Below, piece by piece: positions 47,894 to 60,690 of a stretch of DNA of 64,000 nucleotides. The stretch spans positions 67,299,917 to 67,363,916 of the forward strand of contig CM049319.1 in NCBI GenBank assembly GCA_026874595.1, given 5' to 3'. The notes beneath the pieces are model-generated. The model did no database searches and was not told the DNA's origin. It saw only the letters and a program-made list of their open reading frames with translations. How positions within the stretch are numbered: position 1 is the stretch's first letter; each line of letters opens with the position of its first letter. The position numbers and the translations under genes are program-made. The DNA comes from Sipunculus nudus (lineage: Eukaryota; Annelida; Sipuncula; Golfingiida; Sipunculidae).

Positions 47894-48270
47894 CGACTTA
47901 TTTGACCTTGAAGATTTCGGTCCAGGTAGCCGGTTTTCGAACTCGCCCAAGATATTAATAGACACAATTGAAATTTAAAATTTTTAATGTTGAGTGATTA
48001 AAATATTATTGCGTTCACAGGAGAACGGGGACGACCAAACACTATGTCTCCTCGCCTCCATGAAGGGGACGCACAATTCAATTAAACAAACGCCTAGCTA
48101 TTATATTATGATATATGATTTAATGTCGAGCTCACATGTTTAATCATAGAAATTGTATGCGCACGACGCCCCTGTGCCAGTCTTTTACCTCAGTTTTGCA
48201 TTAAATATTTACTAAACAAATATAATTGTGGAATGGCTGCATAGTCATACATGCATCTATACACAAATAT
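44370..48270. other. AT-rich stretch with microsatellites
   Basis: (TA)n tracts at 46471-46538, 46684-46752 and 47849-47890. A 116-codon minus-strand frame at 45470-45820 has mixed composition and no recognisable domain. The motif 'cgatcgggat' with 'ggctgga' near 46280-46300 recurs near 48930-48955. A relatively GC-rich patch at 46940-47130 shows no coding frame I can support. Confidence 0.45.
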
Positions 48271-48277
48271 TAATACG

Positions 48278-48405
48278 TGTCAGTTGGACGAGCGCCAGTT
48301 GGATGGGGTCTCAGTTAGACGGTCCCATTTCGACGGGTCCCAGTTTGACGGGTCTTAGTTGGACGGGTCCCATTAAGACGGGTCCCAGTTGGATGATTCC
48401 CAATA
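48278..48405. repeat. ~16-bp minisatellite, about 8 degenerate units
   Basis: Units of the form CAGTTGGACGGGTCCC (variants with TAGACG, TTTGACG, TTAAGACG) repeat roughly every 15-16 bp. Confidence 0.75.
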
Positions 48406-48593
48406 CGCGCTATGTTATATTTACGTAAGTAGCCGGGGATTTATGCTTTAATAATAAAGAAAAAAAAACGAAATTTAAAAATATAACTTCATATCTGTTG
48501 ATCAAACACGGTATAAGTATGAAATTTAATGCAAGTCATAAAACCTATGTACATGAATTACTATTCAAAGAGCTTCAGGTTTTTCACCTTAAC

Positions 48594-48609
48594 CCCCCCC
48601 CCCCCCCCC
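48594..48609. repeat. poly-C tract
   Basis: Uninterrupted C run; similar runs occur at many places in the window. Confidence 0.9.
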
Positions 48610-48731
48610 TTATGACGCATAAACCTGTATCCTGACATGGTCACTGCACTTTCAAAGGGAAGCTTTCCCTTCGAAGCTAGGTCTCTAAATAATTAACAAA
48701 TCGTTTGAATATAACGGGAGTAAATTTAGCA

Positions 48732-48737
48732 TCTCTC

Positions 48738-48812
<75 letters not shown>
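48732..48812. repeat. (TCTG)n(TC)n microsatellite
   Basis: TCTG tetranucleotides pass into a long TC run. Confidence 0.95.
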
Positions 48813-48813
<1 letters not shown>

Positions 48814-49580
48814 TCAGGTGACCGACTGTGGCGGATCCACAGGGGATAATTTTGGGCTTGAGTTAGGGCTTGACAAGAGCCCGATGTGGGTTTGGCTGGA
48901 CGAAACCCTGATCAGGATTCTGACCAGTCCCTACCCCGATCGGGATCTATCCAGCCCAAATCCTGATTCAGCCCCGGGGTTGACATAATGCTAAATAACG
49001 CCTTCGGCTACTTCTGATTAAACTACTTCTACTGTTGTCATGACAAAATCTTACATAGCCATGCCAAACTTAGAGTAAGGGTCGAACAAGAAAATATAAG
49101 TAGGACTGATACCTGACATGAATTTACAAATGGAATTAAAGAATACTACTTTGTGGCGTATCTTTACCCTTGTTAATATTTGAAATACAAAATTCAGATG
49201 TAACATTTGGGTAAAAAAACACCTGGCGGATGGCGGATAGCGAGGTTGGCAAATGAACAAGGTAAATTAGTAGTAAGGAAATCGGGACTTTGTCATTTGT
49301 TGGGCGAGGTTGGCGGATATATATGATATATATTTCAGGTTTTTATAGATTTACCAAATTTATACTGTATTTGGTTGAGGCTCTGAGATGATAATTTTAG
49401 ACATACAAGTACAACATAAATATCACAATGAAACACCAATCGGATACAAGTAGTTATTACACAACATATACATGTGTGCTATACAAAAGATATACCTTTA
49501 AATAAAAAAAACTATAGTTAAAAAAGAAACCGCACCAAAGAAACAGATCTGTCAGCCCCACGTCCCTCACGTTACCGGCA
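48813..49580. other. non-coding stretch
   Basis: Contains a short degenerate duplication of 'gatcgggat'/'ggctgga' motifs and two 'ggcggatagcgaggttgg'-like segments near 49225-49320; a related 'ggcggatagcgagtttg' recurs at 52153. No gene. Confidence 0.4.
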
Positions 49581-49584
49581 AACA

Positions 49585-51180
49585 TAGGAATAACACCAGG
49601 TAACATTGATATTTATAACACCGGGTAACTTCGAAATAACACCCGGTGACATCGCAATACAATCGACGGCTAACATTGGAATAACAAAAGGTAACATCGC
49701 AAAAACGCCGGGTTACATTGAAATAACACGTGGTAATATCGCAATAATACCGGGAAACTGCGAAATAACACCCGGTAAAATCGCAATAACGCCGGGTTAC
49801 ATAGGTAAAACAATAACACCAGAAAACATCGAAATAACACCCGGTAACATCGTAATAAGGCCGGGTAACATCGGAATAACACCCGGTAACATCGCAATAA
49901 TACCGGGAAACTGCGAAATAACACCCGGTAAAATCGCAATAACGCCGGGTTACATAGGTATAACAATAACACCGGAAAAGATCGAAATAACACCCGGTAA
50001 CATCGTAATAAGGCCGGGTTACATCGGAATAACACCCCGTAACATCGCAATAATACCGGGAAACTGAGAAATAACACCCGGTAAAATCGCAATAACGCCG
50101 GGTTACATAGGTATAACAATAACACCGGAAAACATCGAAATAACACCCGGTAACATCGTAATAAGGCCGGGTTACATCGGAATAACACCCGGTAACATCG
50201 CAATAATACAGGGAACCATCGAAATAACACCCGGTAACATCGAAATAAGGCCGGGTTACATCGGAATAACACCCGGTAACATCGCAATAATACAGGGAAC
50301 CATCGAAAAAACACCCGGTAACATCGTAATAAGGCCGGGTTACATCGGAATAACACCCGGTAACATCGCAATAATACAGGGAACCATCGAAATAACACCC
50401 GGTAACATCGTAATAAGGCCGGGTTACATCGGAATAACACCCGGTAACATCGCAATAATACAGGGAACCATCGAAATAACACCCGGTAACATCGTAATAA
50501 GGCCGGGTTACATCGGAATAACACCCGGTAACATCGCAATAATACCGGGAAACTGCGAAATAATACCCGGTAAAATCGCAATAACGCCGGGTAACATAGG
50601 TATAACAATAACACCGGAAAACATCGAAATAAGACCCGGTAACATCGTAATAAGGCCGGGTTACATCGGAATAACACCCGGTAACATCGCAATAATACCG
50701 GGAAACTGAGAAATAACACCCGGTAAAATCGCAATAACGCCGGGTTACCTAGGTATAACAATAACACCGGAAAACATCGAAATAACACCCGGTAACATCG
50801 TAATAAGGCCGGGTTACATCGGAATAACACCCGGTAACATCGCAATAATACAGGGAACCATCGAAATAACACCCGGTAACATCGTAATAAGGCCGGGTTA
50901 CAACGGAATAACACCCGGTAACATCGCAATGACACAGGGAACCATCGAAATAACACCCGGTAACATCGTATTAAGGCCGGGTTACATCGAAATAACACTC
51001 CCGATAACATCGCAATAACACATGGTTACATCGGAATAACACCCGGTAACATCGCAATAACACCGGGAAACATCGAAATAACACACCGGTAACATCGCAA
51101 TAACTTCGGGTTACACTGGAAATAACACCAGGTTACATCAGAATAAGACAAATTAACATCGTAATAACACTCAACTAGAT
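49585..51180. repeat. 21-bp minisatellite with 84-bp higher-order units
   Basis: Units such as AACATCGGAATAACACCCGGT repeat for 1.6 kb. Four variants (gaaataacaccc / gtaataaggccg / ggaataacaccc / gcaataatacag) cycle as an ~84-bp higher-order repeat in the middle; some cycles contain an inserted 'gtataacaat' variant. 21 is divisible by 3, which creates a 446-codon minus-strand frame and a 153-codon plus-strand frame; both are repeat artefacts in my judgement. The same unit family reappears at 59966-60330 and 62098-62465. Confidence 0.92.
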
Positions 51181-51204
51181 GTGGTCAGACAATGGTCCTC
51201 AGAG

Positions 51205-52030
51205 GGCTCCACATTTCTGATAGTGCTGGACTAGTTTACATGTGGGTGAAAAATTAAGTTAAATTTGAAAAATATGAGAAACAAAAACAGGTTTTTATCT
51301 ATATGCATGAGGGAAATAGTCCTACTGGATCAAATAATATTAAAGAAGATATGTCTGAAATAATGTGTGCAACAGAAAATCACCAAATGTATGTTGGCCA
51401 TATTTGATATTGAGCAAGTCTGTAATTCAATTGGTCTGGAGCCCCCGTAGTCACCAATGATCCCTGTAAAGCTTCAGTAAGTGGTTGTTGAGTTATCGCG
51501 CGTGAAAGAAAATCAGCGATCGGGCTGTGGCAGCCATATTGGAATTCCGACAGGTCTTTATTCACTAGGTCTGGAGCCCTCATAAGAACCAATCATCCCT
51601 GTGAATTTGGGAAAGCTGCAGTGTGTTGTGGTTGAGTTATCGCACACGAAAAAAAATCAGTGATCGGGCTGTGGGGGCCATATTGGAATTCCAACAGGTC
51701 TGTAATTCAATAGGTCTAAAGCCCTCATAGGTACCAATTATCCCTGTGAATTTAGGAAAGCTGCATTAGGTTGTTGTTGAGTTATCGCACACGAAAAAAA
51801 AACAGTGATCGGGCTGTGGCGGCCATATTGGAATTCCGACAGGTCTGTAATTCAATAGGTTTGGAGCCCTCATAGGTACCAATCATCCCTGTGAATTTTG
51901 GAAAGCTGTATGAGGTTGTTGTTGAGTTATCGCGCGCGAAAGAAAGTGTCACTGACGGAAGGACGAATGGACGGAAGGACGGACTGACACGGTGATCACT
52001 ATAGGGCACTGCTTGTCAAGCGGAGCCCTA
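51205..52030 (-). repeat. interspersed element with ~147-bp internal subrepeats, copy B (inverted)
   Basis: Reverse-complement counterpart of 25618-26388: 'tagtgctggactag', 'aaacaggttttta', then subrepeats with 'ggtctggagccctcat', 'ccaatcatccctgtgaatt' and 'gccatattggaattccgac' near 51424, 51557, 51702 and 51849. This copy extends further, to a 'ggacggaaggacgg' tract and 'gcggagccctaattatt' near 52030, which may be the true end of the element. Confidence 0.8.
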
Positions 52031-54375
52031 ATTATTGATTGATTTATTGATCATTATTTTCCCCCATGCTGGAGAGCTGGGATTGGTTTAGGTCGCTAAT
52101 TGATCATTAATTAATCATCAGACATGAAAGCAAACCAGATTTCCGGGAATGGCGGATAGCGAGTTTGACGGATAAAAGAGGTATGTATAAAGAAGGGAAA
52201 TCGTGCGTTATTTGTATACACACATATGTCGTTGAGGTCTCTTGTACGCTTAACGTATAGCTGCTTATGTGAAATAAAGATAGGATCAGAAAAATATATT
52301 CCAATAGTATCAAATTTTTGGTTTCAGTACTGTAAATTGTCATGGAATTAGCAGGTCTGATGCAAAATTCACAACTTTCCCAGATAACAAGAAATCAAGT
52401 TGATACATTTCGATGAAAGCATTTAGCAAAGAAACCACTTCACCCTTCGTCCGTTGCATTGTCTTTCAGCAAATTAACGCAAAATGTAATATACAGATTA
52501 TGCTGAAAATTTGTAGAGGCGTAGAGTAAAACTGAATCCGTAACCCATTAAATTTTTGAGGTAATCGGAATCACCATAATATATTTTTTTTCTTAAGTGC
52601 CTTTATCACAATTCCACGAAGGAATACTTTTAAGGTACTATTCCTTTGGATAAAGACAAAATGGTGGGATGGTGAGTTTCCAACTTGTATCACATACAGT
52701 TACTGATGCATGTTGCTGACAATGTTCCAAGACCAGTTTGATGATAGAAGCCTTTATTCAACAGCAAGCGATTTGGAATCTGAGAGAACCGCCCAGTCTC
52801 TCCTCAAAGCGCGCACTACAGATAGTTTTGTTACAAAGTTGTCATGTGACTTATGAGACATACATATCCATATTTCTACATTTCGTCATAAAAGCTAAAC
52901 CTTATTGGATGACCCAATGTAGGTCACAATAACATCGGAGTTGTAAGTGTACTTTATAAATTCACCTGATTCTATTAGCTGAAAGTATTCTGGAAAATCC
53001 CAAGTCTGCCCCGACATATATCCAGTTATAGACTGAGCTGCAGTGCTATTTCCAAACTCATATAAACATGATATGATGATCCAATTATAAAAACAAATTA
53101 AGAGCTAATTTATGAGAGTACATTGAGGCTCTACAAACATACTGAATTACCATTAGATACTTGGTTGTCTGATGAACCATTAATATTTTTTGGCTCTGTC
53201 TGAATATCAGTCCTCATCAATGTCTGACACTGATCTTAATGTTTGTCACTCAAGGAATTTTAAGTTTTAGTTTAAAGTTACCACTCCATAACAATATCAA
53301 TAGTCCACTTCATTTTGGAGGTTATAAGAATCACCACAATATATATTTTCTTATAAATCATTATGGCAAAGGACCATTCCTTTGTCCCCGTGTGTAAGCC
53401 ACGCGTTCGCATTATTTGTTCTGCCACTCGCAAGGTGAACTCGTGTTACTGAAGCATGACAGTGTTCACACATGAAACGCATACACGAAACACATGACTG
53501 ATGTTAAAGGAGATTCTGATGGAGGTCTGTACGCCCTGACTACAGATTCTAGTTTGTTAGCAATTTAAAGATGTACTGGTGATATTTTTTATGTTATGCT
53601 GTCCCTACAGACAACGGATCTTATAAAATATATGTGAACCCCCCCCCCCCCCCCCGACCCCACCCTACCCAACCCGAATGATAATTAAGTTATTGGGCTT
53701 CTTTTTGAAGAAAACTTCATAAAACACATGACTTGGCCGAACTTTTGAAAAGAGGATTATAATGGAAAGACATTTGTGAATGTATAAAAATCAACATGTA
53801 ACCCATAACAAATTTTATCAAACGGTGCCCAGAGTTGACAAAACTGAAAAGGGCTCGCACTGAAAGCGGAGTCATGTGGTCTTTGGATTAAAATCTTTTA
53901 CTTCCTTTTGAGAGAGAAAATACCTTTAGAGGCGTTACAATGGATATGGGAGATCAATGGGGATTATAGTGGACCCGCTTGACAGCGTATTGCACGGAAA
54001 TGCCTTTGGGAAGGACATGCGCTCTGGCCACGGTCTTAAGAGGCCAGTGAAAATCCCCGAGGCGCCGACTGAAAAAGCGTCACAGGCGTGGGGGACCTTG
54101 CAGCACAAAAGAAATAGGTGTACCTTATGGGGAAATATTAAAATTATTGATTATTCAGCTTAATAGGGCATAATCGCGCAAAATAAACTTGTCCTAGAAG
54201 AGCACACAACCGATACGTCTGCCGAATTGGGAGTGTCAAATCGAAACGTAGGCAGGTAAACCGTGGTCTAGAAAAAAAAGAACAACTACCACATGTCATT
54301 ATCTTATACAGACAAAATATTTTGGGAAACATTTCATGCAAAACGCAAGTACAAGATATGCGCAAGATAGTGGTC

Positions 54376-54377
<2 letters not shown>
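52031..54377. other. unassigned stretch
   Basis: No recognisable domains. A poly-C run at 53639-53655. The 68-codon frame at 53957-54163 (plus) has GC-richer, protein-like composition but no splice or homology support. Confidence 0.4.

Positions 54378-54436
<59 letters not shown>
54378..54436. repeat. (TA)n microsatellite
   Basis: About 58 bp of TA repeats. Confidence 0.95.
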
Positions 54437-54438
<2 letters not shown>

Positions 54439-54639
54439 GAGTAAATGTCTGTGTATAATTAAATGTACTGGGAAGGTTGAGACTGGTAAATGATCTTTAT
54501 CATTATTGATATATTATTAATATATTTAACAAATTAGTTAACAAAAGCGCTTTACATGACACAAAGCACAGTTTTACTAAACATAAAATGTGAAGTCCTA
54601 CTGAAGCAAAGATTCCTAAAAGAAAATCTAAATTTCTAA

Positions 54640-55050
54640 GAACTACCAAAAGCTAATATAAAAAAGTAAGTTTTAAGAATCCTTTATAAGAAGCTAAAGA
54701 TGGTGAAGCTCTGATTGAGTGCGGAAGTTCATTTCACAACCTTGGTGCCACAGCTGAGAAAGCTCTCGAAAGACATCTCAATTCGTGCTTTTTGAATCTC
54801 TAAAAAGCCCCTGGTCAGATGACCTAGGCTGCCTGACTGAAAAAAAAAGTTAAGAGGTTCCAAATAAAAATTATCGATTGACCATTTATGGCTTTGAATA
54901 CTAATAATATTTTTTTTTAAATCAATGCGCAGTCGCACCGGGAGCCAATGGAGTTCTTTAGGTATTGGTGTAATGTGGTCGCACTTCTTGGCACCAGTTC
55001 CAAGCGTAGCAGCTGCATTCTGCACTCTCTGTAGCCGGCCCAGTAACTTG
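54640..55050 (-). pseudogene. LINE fragment: C-terminal end of a reverse transcriptase ORF
   Basis: On the minus strand, LQRVQNAAATLGTGAKKCDH and ITPIPKELHWLPVRLRIDLK match the well-known C-terminal segment of many animal LINE ORF2 proteins (QNAAARL ... HWLPV..RI.FK). Weaker downstream matches follow (SLGHLTRGFLEIQKARIE, then a broken continuation to about 54640). The open frame 54729-55205 extends upstream into unrelated poly-G-containing repeat sequence, so its N-terminal part is not LINE protein. Truncated and non-functional. Confidence 0.75.
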
Positions 55051-55109
55051 CACACAGCAGAAATCTTCATATATGTCTCCGCCTGAGTTCTCGAATCCAT
55101 ATGCATGCC

Positions 55110-55209
55110 CTCCCCCCAGGGCGTAGCCAAGGGGGGCCGCAGGGGGCCATCCCCCCCCCCCCGCCCCGGTCTCATCCAGTACTCGCCGTCCTTTCGGAAT
55201 TTCACTTAA

Positions 55210-55289
<80 letters not shown>

Positions 55290-56740
55290 ATATATATGCA
55301 TTAAATGAGTGGCGGATATATGCTATCAATAGCGGATCCAGAGGGGGCGCCTTCGGCGCGCGGCCCCAGTTGAGCTGCAAAATCTCTCATTTTATCTAAT
55401 TTCCGATTTTCGTGATTAATTGTCGTTTATCATATTTCTTTTTATTAATAAGCAATGAGACTTCATTTAAGTTATCTGCAGTTACAATTACTTTCAAATT
55501 TATTAGCTGAGTATAAGGATATTTATGAACAGCTTGCAGAAAACTTCAGATCGATCGAGCACCGGGCCCTGGTTGGGACCGACCGTGAACAATTTTACGG
55601 CTCCTCTGGTGATACCGGTACTCAAACTATCGATCTGTGCTGAGCTCTTAGGAGTCCTATGTGCTGTCGAGACCACGGAACCCGGTAAAATGCAAAGTTT
55701 AACATAATTATTCAGCTTATCAGTTATTTCACCACGAGCATTACATTTAAAAGATAATATTTTGATAGTTACAAGCGTGATTACGCTTTTGCGCCATGAT
55801 TCTCTTGAAAAAGATTGAAATTTTATATCCTGAAGAAATATAAATTTATATTTTATATATTGAAGAAATATAAATATTGTTAAGAAGACAAATAAATGAG
55901 GGGAAAATCCTGGGTCGATCCCGGTTTTGAACCCAGGTCGGTGGCATACAAGTCCGGCGTCTCAACCGCTTCGCTAGAAAAGTTCGATCCGCTTTTATGT
56001 CACCCCGTAACACACCCCCTCTTAAGAGCGTTCTGCTATCAGAACAAGACCAATTATCCCAGGAGTCACACTTTGGTGAGCTTATTCCTGGGCCACAAAG
56101 TTAACTGTCACGTTAGACGAGCACCCATTTTTGTTACGAAGACAAATAAATGAGGGAAAAAATCCTTGGCCGATCCGCGAGTCGAACCCAGGTCGGTGGC
56201 GTACAAGTTCTGCGTCCCAACCGCTTCGCTAGAAAAGCAAGCTTTACTAGCGAGACAGTTCGGTCCGCTTTTATGTTACCCAATAACAATATTACATATT
56301 GAACCTCTCTTCAGTTTGACTACATAACGCAAAGACAAAAGGGAACAGTTTTTCAGGAAAAGGAAATCCTCATTTTTTTGTGAAAAGTGCCTCAAAATTT
56401 CCTCTTTACATTGAATATTCAAAAATTTCCATATATGTGAGGGGGAAAACCTCCCCATGTACCTGTAACTAACCTTAATTAAACCATTGTTCATCATTGA
56501 AAATAAAAAAAAAATTATATTTTCATACACCATAATATATAAAGTATAATAATAATAATAATAATATACATATGTATATACTTGTATATATTACCATTTT
56601 CATATTACCCATACATGCATTTAAGCGCCCCTATCCCCCCCCCCCCCCCCGTTTTCGAATTTCTTGATCCGCCACTGAATATGGCCCCCTCCCCTCCCTG
56701 AATCCTGGCTACGCCCCTGCCCCCCCCCCCCCCCCCGAGT
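55110..56740. repeat. composite repeat with mirrored outer and inner boundaries
   Basis: The left side reads GGGCGTAGCCAAGG (55118-55131) then poly-C; the right side reads CCTGGCTACGCCC (56704-56716) then poly-C, the reverse complement. Inside them, GCGGATCCAGAGGGGG (55332-55347) mirrors a 'cttgatccgccac' with poly-C (56635-56675). The mirrored pairs suggest nested insertions or an element with inverted ends. (TA)n tract at 55213-55298. Confidence 0.4.
55891..56290 (-). repeat. two tRNA-like SINE heads in a 250-bp direct duplication
   Basis: On the minus strand, two copies (about 55909-55983 and 56162-56240) read like a tRNA D arm (TAGCGAAGCGGTTG), an anticodon arm (ACTTGTA) and a T arm with B-box. 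The B-box is GGTTCAAAACC in the first copy; in the second it is GGTTCGACTCG, one mismatch. The anticodon position would be TGT. Acceptor stems do not close, so these are tRNA-derived repeats. 'gacaaataaatgaggg' precedes each copy, 250 bp apart. Confidence 0.55.
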
Positions 56741-58540
56741 CCGAGTAAAGGTCAAAGAGTCCAGGGCTCTGGAATCCTAGTATCCGCAATACGTACTATA
56801 AGTGAACAGGCTGACTGATACCGTGCCATATAAAGTAAAGGGGTCTATTTTACTCCCTGGATCAGCTTTTTGCGGTACAGTTGAAAGCGTCTTCATATAA
56901 AGTATAGTTGAGCGAGACCAACACAGGTTAAATAAAATTTCCCCTCGCTATCTTCCGCGCAGGGTTTTCGTCCCCATAACGGACGCTTTTAAATTTTTTT
57001 TAGGTGGAGCAAATCATATCTGATTCATAATCTAATTATGTAAACCTGCAAAATTCCAATTCAGTTTGGGTCTTCGTGACAGGGAGATTTTGCACTCGCT
57101 TCCTATTATATTATATCTGAATCCTTGTGGCACCGAGGCCCGGTGTCTACCTCACCTGCGGGTCATGGATGTTTAATCAACCCCTTTACTGGTTCATATC
57201 GCCGAGGAACCCCCCCCCCCCCCCAAAGGCGTACTCGTTTGTGAGTAATTAAGCCTGAAGAGCGCTCACAAAGGGCGGGAGCCGACCGGGAAAATCTCAC
57301 CGGCTCGGCTGAGAGTGGAACTAACGACCTCCCTGCTTTGAGTCATTTACTCCACTCATTTGAAAATATGTTATATGGGGGTGCTCCTATCGGCTGTCTC
57401 ACGGCTTCGTCTTGTTGTAATTGCTTGTTGAACATTAACAGTTTTTTTTATAATTTATGAATTGTTAATAACTTGGGGATATAGAAGGATTTTAAGGTAT
57501 ATAAAAGCCGAATTATAGGTTATGTTGCCTTGACTCCGAAAATGTGAATATGAGCAGTAAAGTAGGCAACCTCCGACAAGAGGCGCCACCTGTCACACTG
57601 TAAACGAAACAACACCAGCGGTGATAATTGAACGAAATACATGTACTTTGACATCTCCGGGATATACCGGACCCCTCTTTTTCACCCGAAGCAACCTTTT
57701 TTAGGGGGTTTTAGACATAATTTTGCGGCCTGGACCCTCCCTTTTCCAGACCTGATGACCTTTTTTTAAGAAATTTCATTAGTCCTCCTGGGTTGGACCC
57801 CCCCTTTTCCTAAATCCTGGATCCGCCCCTGATATCGATTATTCCTGTTGTGGTTGCCAAGCTTTGACAAAAACAGTATTGGTATGATCCTTTTGGAATA
57901 CTAACTATTCCCGCACGGTGGAAATAAGTATATGTAAATTTATGTAATAATTACGAGTGGACTTAGGTAAAGGTAAGGTTAGAGGGGGCTCATATTGCAA
58001 AACTAAATCTGGCGCAGTTATATCGGCATTTAACATGCATTGCAGGGTATTTTGAAAAACATTTTTGAACTGCACATATTTGTTAATAGGTGTCTTCCGT
58101 TAGTTCAAATGATCGGCCAATCCATAAGGCATAAAAAATTAGCCAAAAATGAACCATTAACGCTTATCATGATACATATGTATTCAAACCAAAATATACA
58201 TCTATTAAAATGAAAGTAAAACAAAGTTATTACCCAAACATAACAATTAGTACTAGTGTCAATGATGATATGATTAATGGCCTTAATAAGAGTGGCTGAT
58301 GAAATTCAATTATAAACTCATATTCCTAAAAGTATGAGTAAATAAAAGTTACATGTTTATTTAATCTGTGACGGGAACAAACACTTTTAATTTAATACTG
58401 CACAAATCAAGGATTACAACTGCACACAAAAAAAACAGGTAGGATAAATGCTTGATGTGCTGGTTTTTTCACCGTATCTTTAAGGTTTATCTTTAAGGTC
58501 GAAAAACGACGCGCTAACACCCCTACCCCCATCCCCGTCC
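56741..58540. other. non-coding stretch with C-rich repeat fragments
   Basis: Poly-C near 57211-57224; 'ctggatccgcccctg' near 57821-57836 is another copy of the short boundary motif seen at 29328-29345 and 55332. A weak tRNA-like segment lies on the minus strand near 57290-57355. No coding sequence recognised. Confidence 0.4.
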
Positions 58541-58544
58541 CCCC

Positions 58545-59047
58545 TAAATCCGCCTATTTTTTTCTCTTAGTTACCTAAACTAAAAATAGATTTCAGTTGA
58601 ATTTCAACAGGATTTTTTTAAGTCAAATAAGGAGCAACCCCCCCCCCTAAATTGTCCTGTACTTTCTCTTGGTTAATTCACTATTAAGGCTGTATTTCAA
58701 CAAGATCTTTTAGTAAAAAGAGGACCCCCCCCCCTCTCTCCCCCCCCCTCTTCTTCTCTCAGTTACCTCAACTAACAATAGATTTTAGTTGTTGAAAAGT
58801 TACCTCAACTAACAATAGATTTTAGTTGTATTTCAACGTGATCTATAAAAGGGTAAAAAAAGGAGGCGCCCATCCCCCCCCCCCCCCCTCCTAAATCCTC
58901 CTCTATTTCTCTCCGTTACCTCAGCTTACAATAGATAAAGTTGTATTTGAACAAGGAAGGAGCCCCCCTTCCGTGTCCTCCTCTTTATCCACATGTATTT
59001 CACACAGTTACCTGAATTGACAATAGATTTAAGTTGTGTTTCAACAT
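58545..59047. repeat. degenerate ~110-150-bp C-rich tandem repeat
   Basis: Five diverged units share 'tctctcagttacct.aacta', 'caatagattt.agttg', 'tatttcaaca.gat' and a poly-C run. The following 2.13-kb duplication starts inside the last partial unit. Confidence 0.75.
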
Positions 59048-59079
59048 GACTTATTTAAATAAACTATCTAACAAATGGG

Positions 59080-59143
<64 letters not shown>

Positions 59144-60641
59144 TTGTATTTCATCAGGTCTTTTAGGTTAAAATCTTTCTTTTTGTATTTTAAAGGCGGT
59201 AAATGTCATTGTAAATAAACTATATCTGTTATATATAGAGGGTGAGGGAAGTTCCCTGCCATGACTACTGTTTATGTCACACGTTCAACTGATCTTCTAT
59301 AAAGACAGTTAAGAAAACAATATATGCAATCTGAATTTATGAAATTAATTGCAGGTTAGTAAATTTTTCTGAAATAAAATTGCGAGAAGTGCAGAAAAAA
59401 ATCCATGATTTTAAAGCTTTATAAAATGCAGTAAATTCATGAATTAATTGATCCTTATTTCAGCTGTTTTCCCCAGTATCACCTGGTTAATGGTTATACA
59501 GTTTACCTGACACAGTGTCACAATATTGCTCTTGACACAGCGCTTTATCTTGATCTATTGTTTAGAAGCTTTAGTTTTTTCCTCTCCCTCGGGAGTGTAA
59601 AGTGATCATGCATGCAGGCTGATAACCAATTTTAAGGCCAATTGATTTCATTGTTGTGTAATATGGCACAAATGTCAATGGTCGTCATTATCATACAAAG
59701 CTTGTCTAAACCGAGCCGCTGTTTGACGTGTTACGGCATATTTATTCGTCAGTTTAAATTACAGTCATAGATAAATTTGTCTGTATCCTGTTCTACCACA
59801 TGGGGTCCACTCAAACCCATTTGTGTTTCGATGTGTTCCGATGTGTAACGGATGCCCCCCCCCCCCCCCGAAGTGTACCGATGTCCCCCAGATTGTACGG
59901 CCCTGATTCCGCAAGTTTGATCATGCTCCTCAACATGCTCCCAGGAAACATTATTACTGGCAAATATCGGAATAAAACAGTTTAACATCAAAATAACACC
60001 GGTTAATATCGGAAAAACACTGAATAATATCCATATAACAACGGGTAACATCGGAATAAAACCGAGTAAGATCGCAATTAAACCGGGTAACATCGATATA
60101 ATACCGGGAAACATAGGAATAATTCCGGTAAACATCGGGATAACACCGTTAAACATGGCAATAACACAGGGTAACATCGCAATAACCTCGGGTAACATCG
60201 GAATAACACCGGGTAACATCGGAATAACACCGGGTAACATCGGAATAACACCAGGTAACATTGGAATTACACCGTGAATTATCGAAATAACATCGGGGAA
60301 ACATTGGTGTAACATCGTGATTACGGCTGCGTAACATGATTAACATCGATGTGACTTGTCCTTTACAGTGTCTGTACTAAGCAGAGAAATATACATTATG
60401 GTTAAAAACAGCAGATGTTTATATTATTGTTCATGAAATCATTTATTGATTCACCCAAATAAGAGAGTTTGTTTTTTTCAGCTGTCACGGGGGATTGTCT
60501 TCAATCATTTACAATACATCATGAATAGAGGCTAGATTAGAACCCTACTGATTTTTATAGAAACGTATATAATATTTAATCTAAGATACGGTAATCAGAA
60601 TTTGTAATTGTGCATTATAAATGTAATCATAGTTTCTTATC

Positions 60642-60690
<49 letters not shown>

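Noticed and set aside
49670-51010. 446-codon minus-strand frame
   Set aside because: Translation of the 21-bp minisatellite only; no unique N- or C-terminal domain.
53957-54163. 68-codon plus-strand frame with protein-like composition
   Set aside because: No splice sites, domain or neighbouring exon I could support.
54729-55205. 158-codon minus-strand frame as a host gene
   Set aside because: Its core is a LINE RT C-terminus and its start lies in poly-G-bearing repeat sequence.
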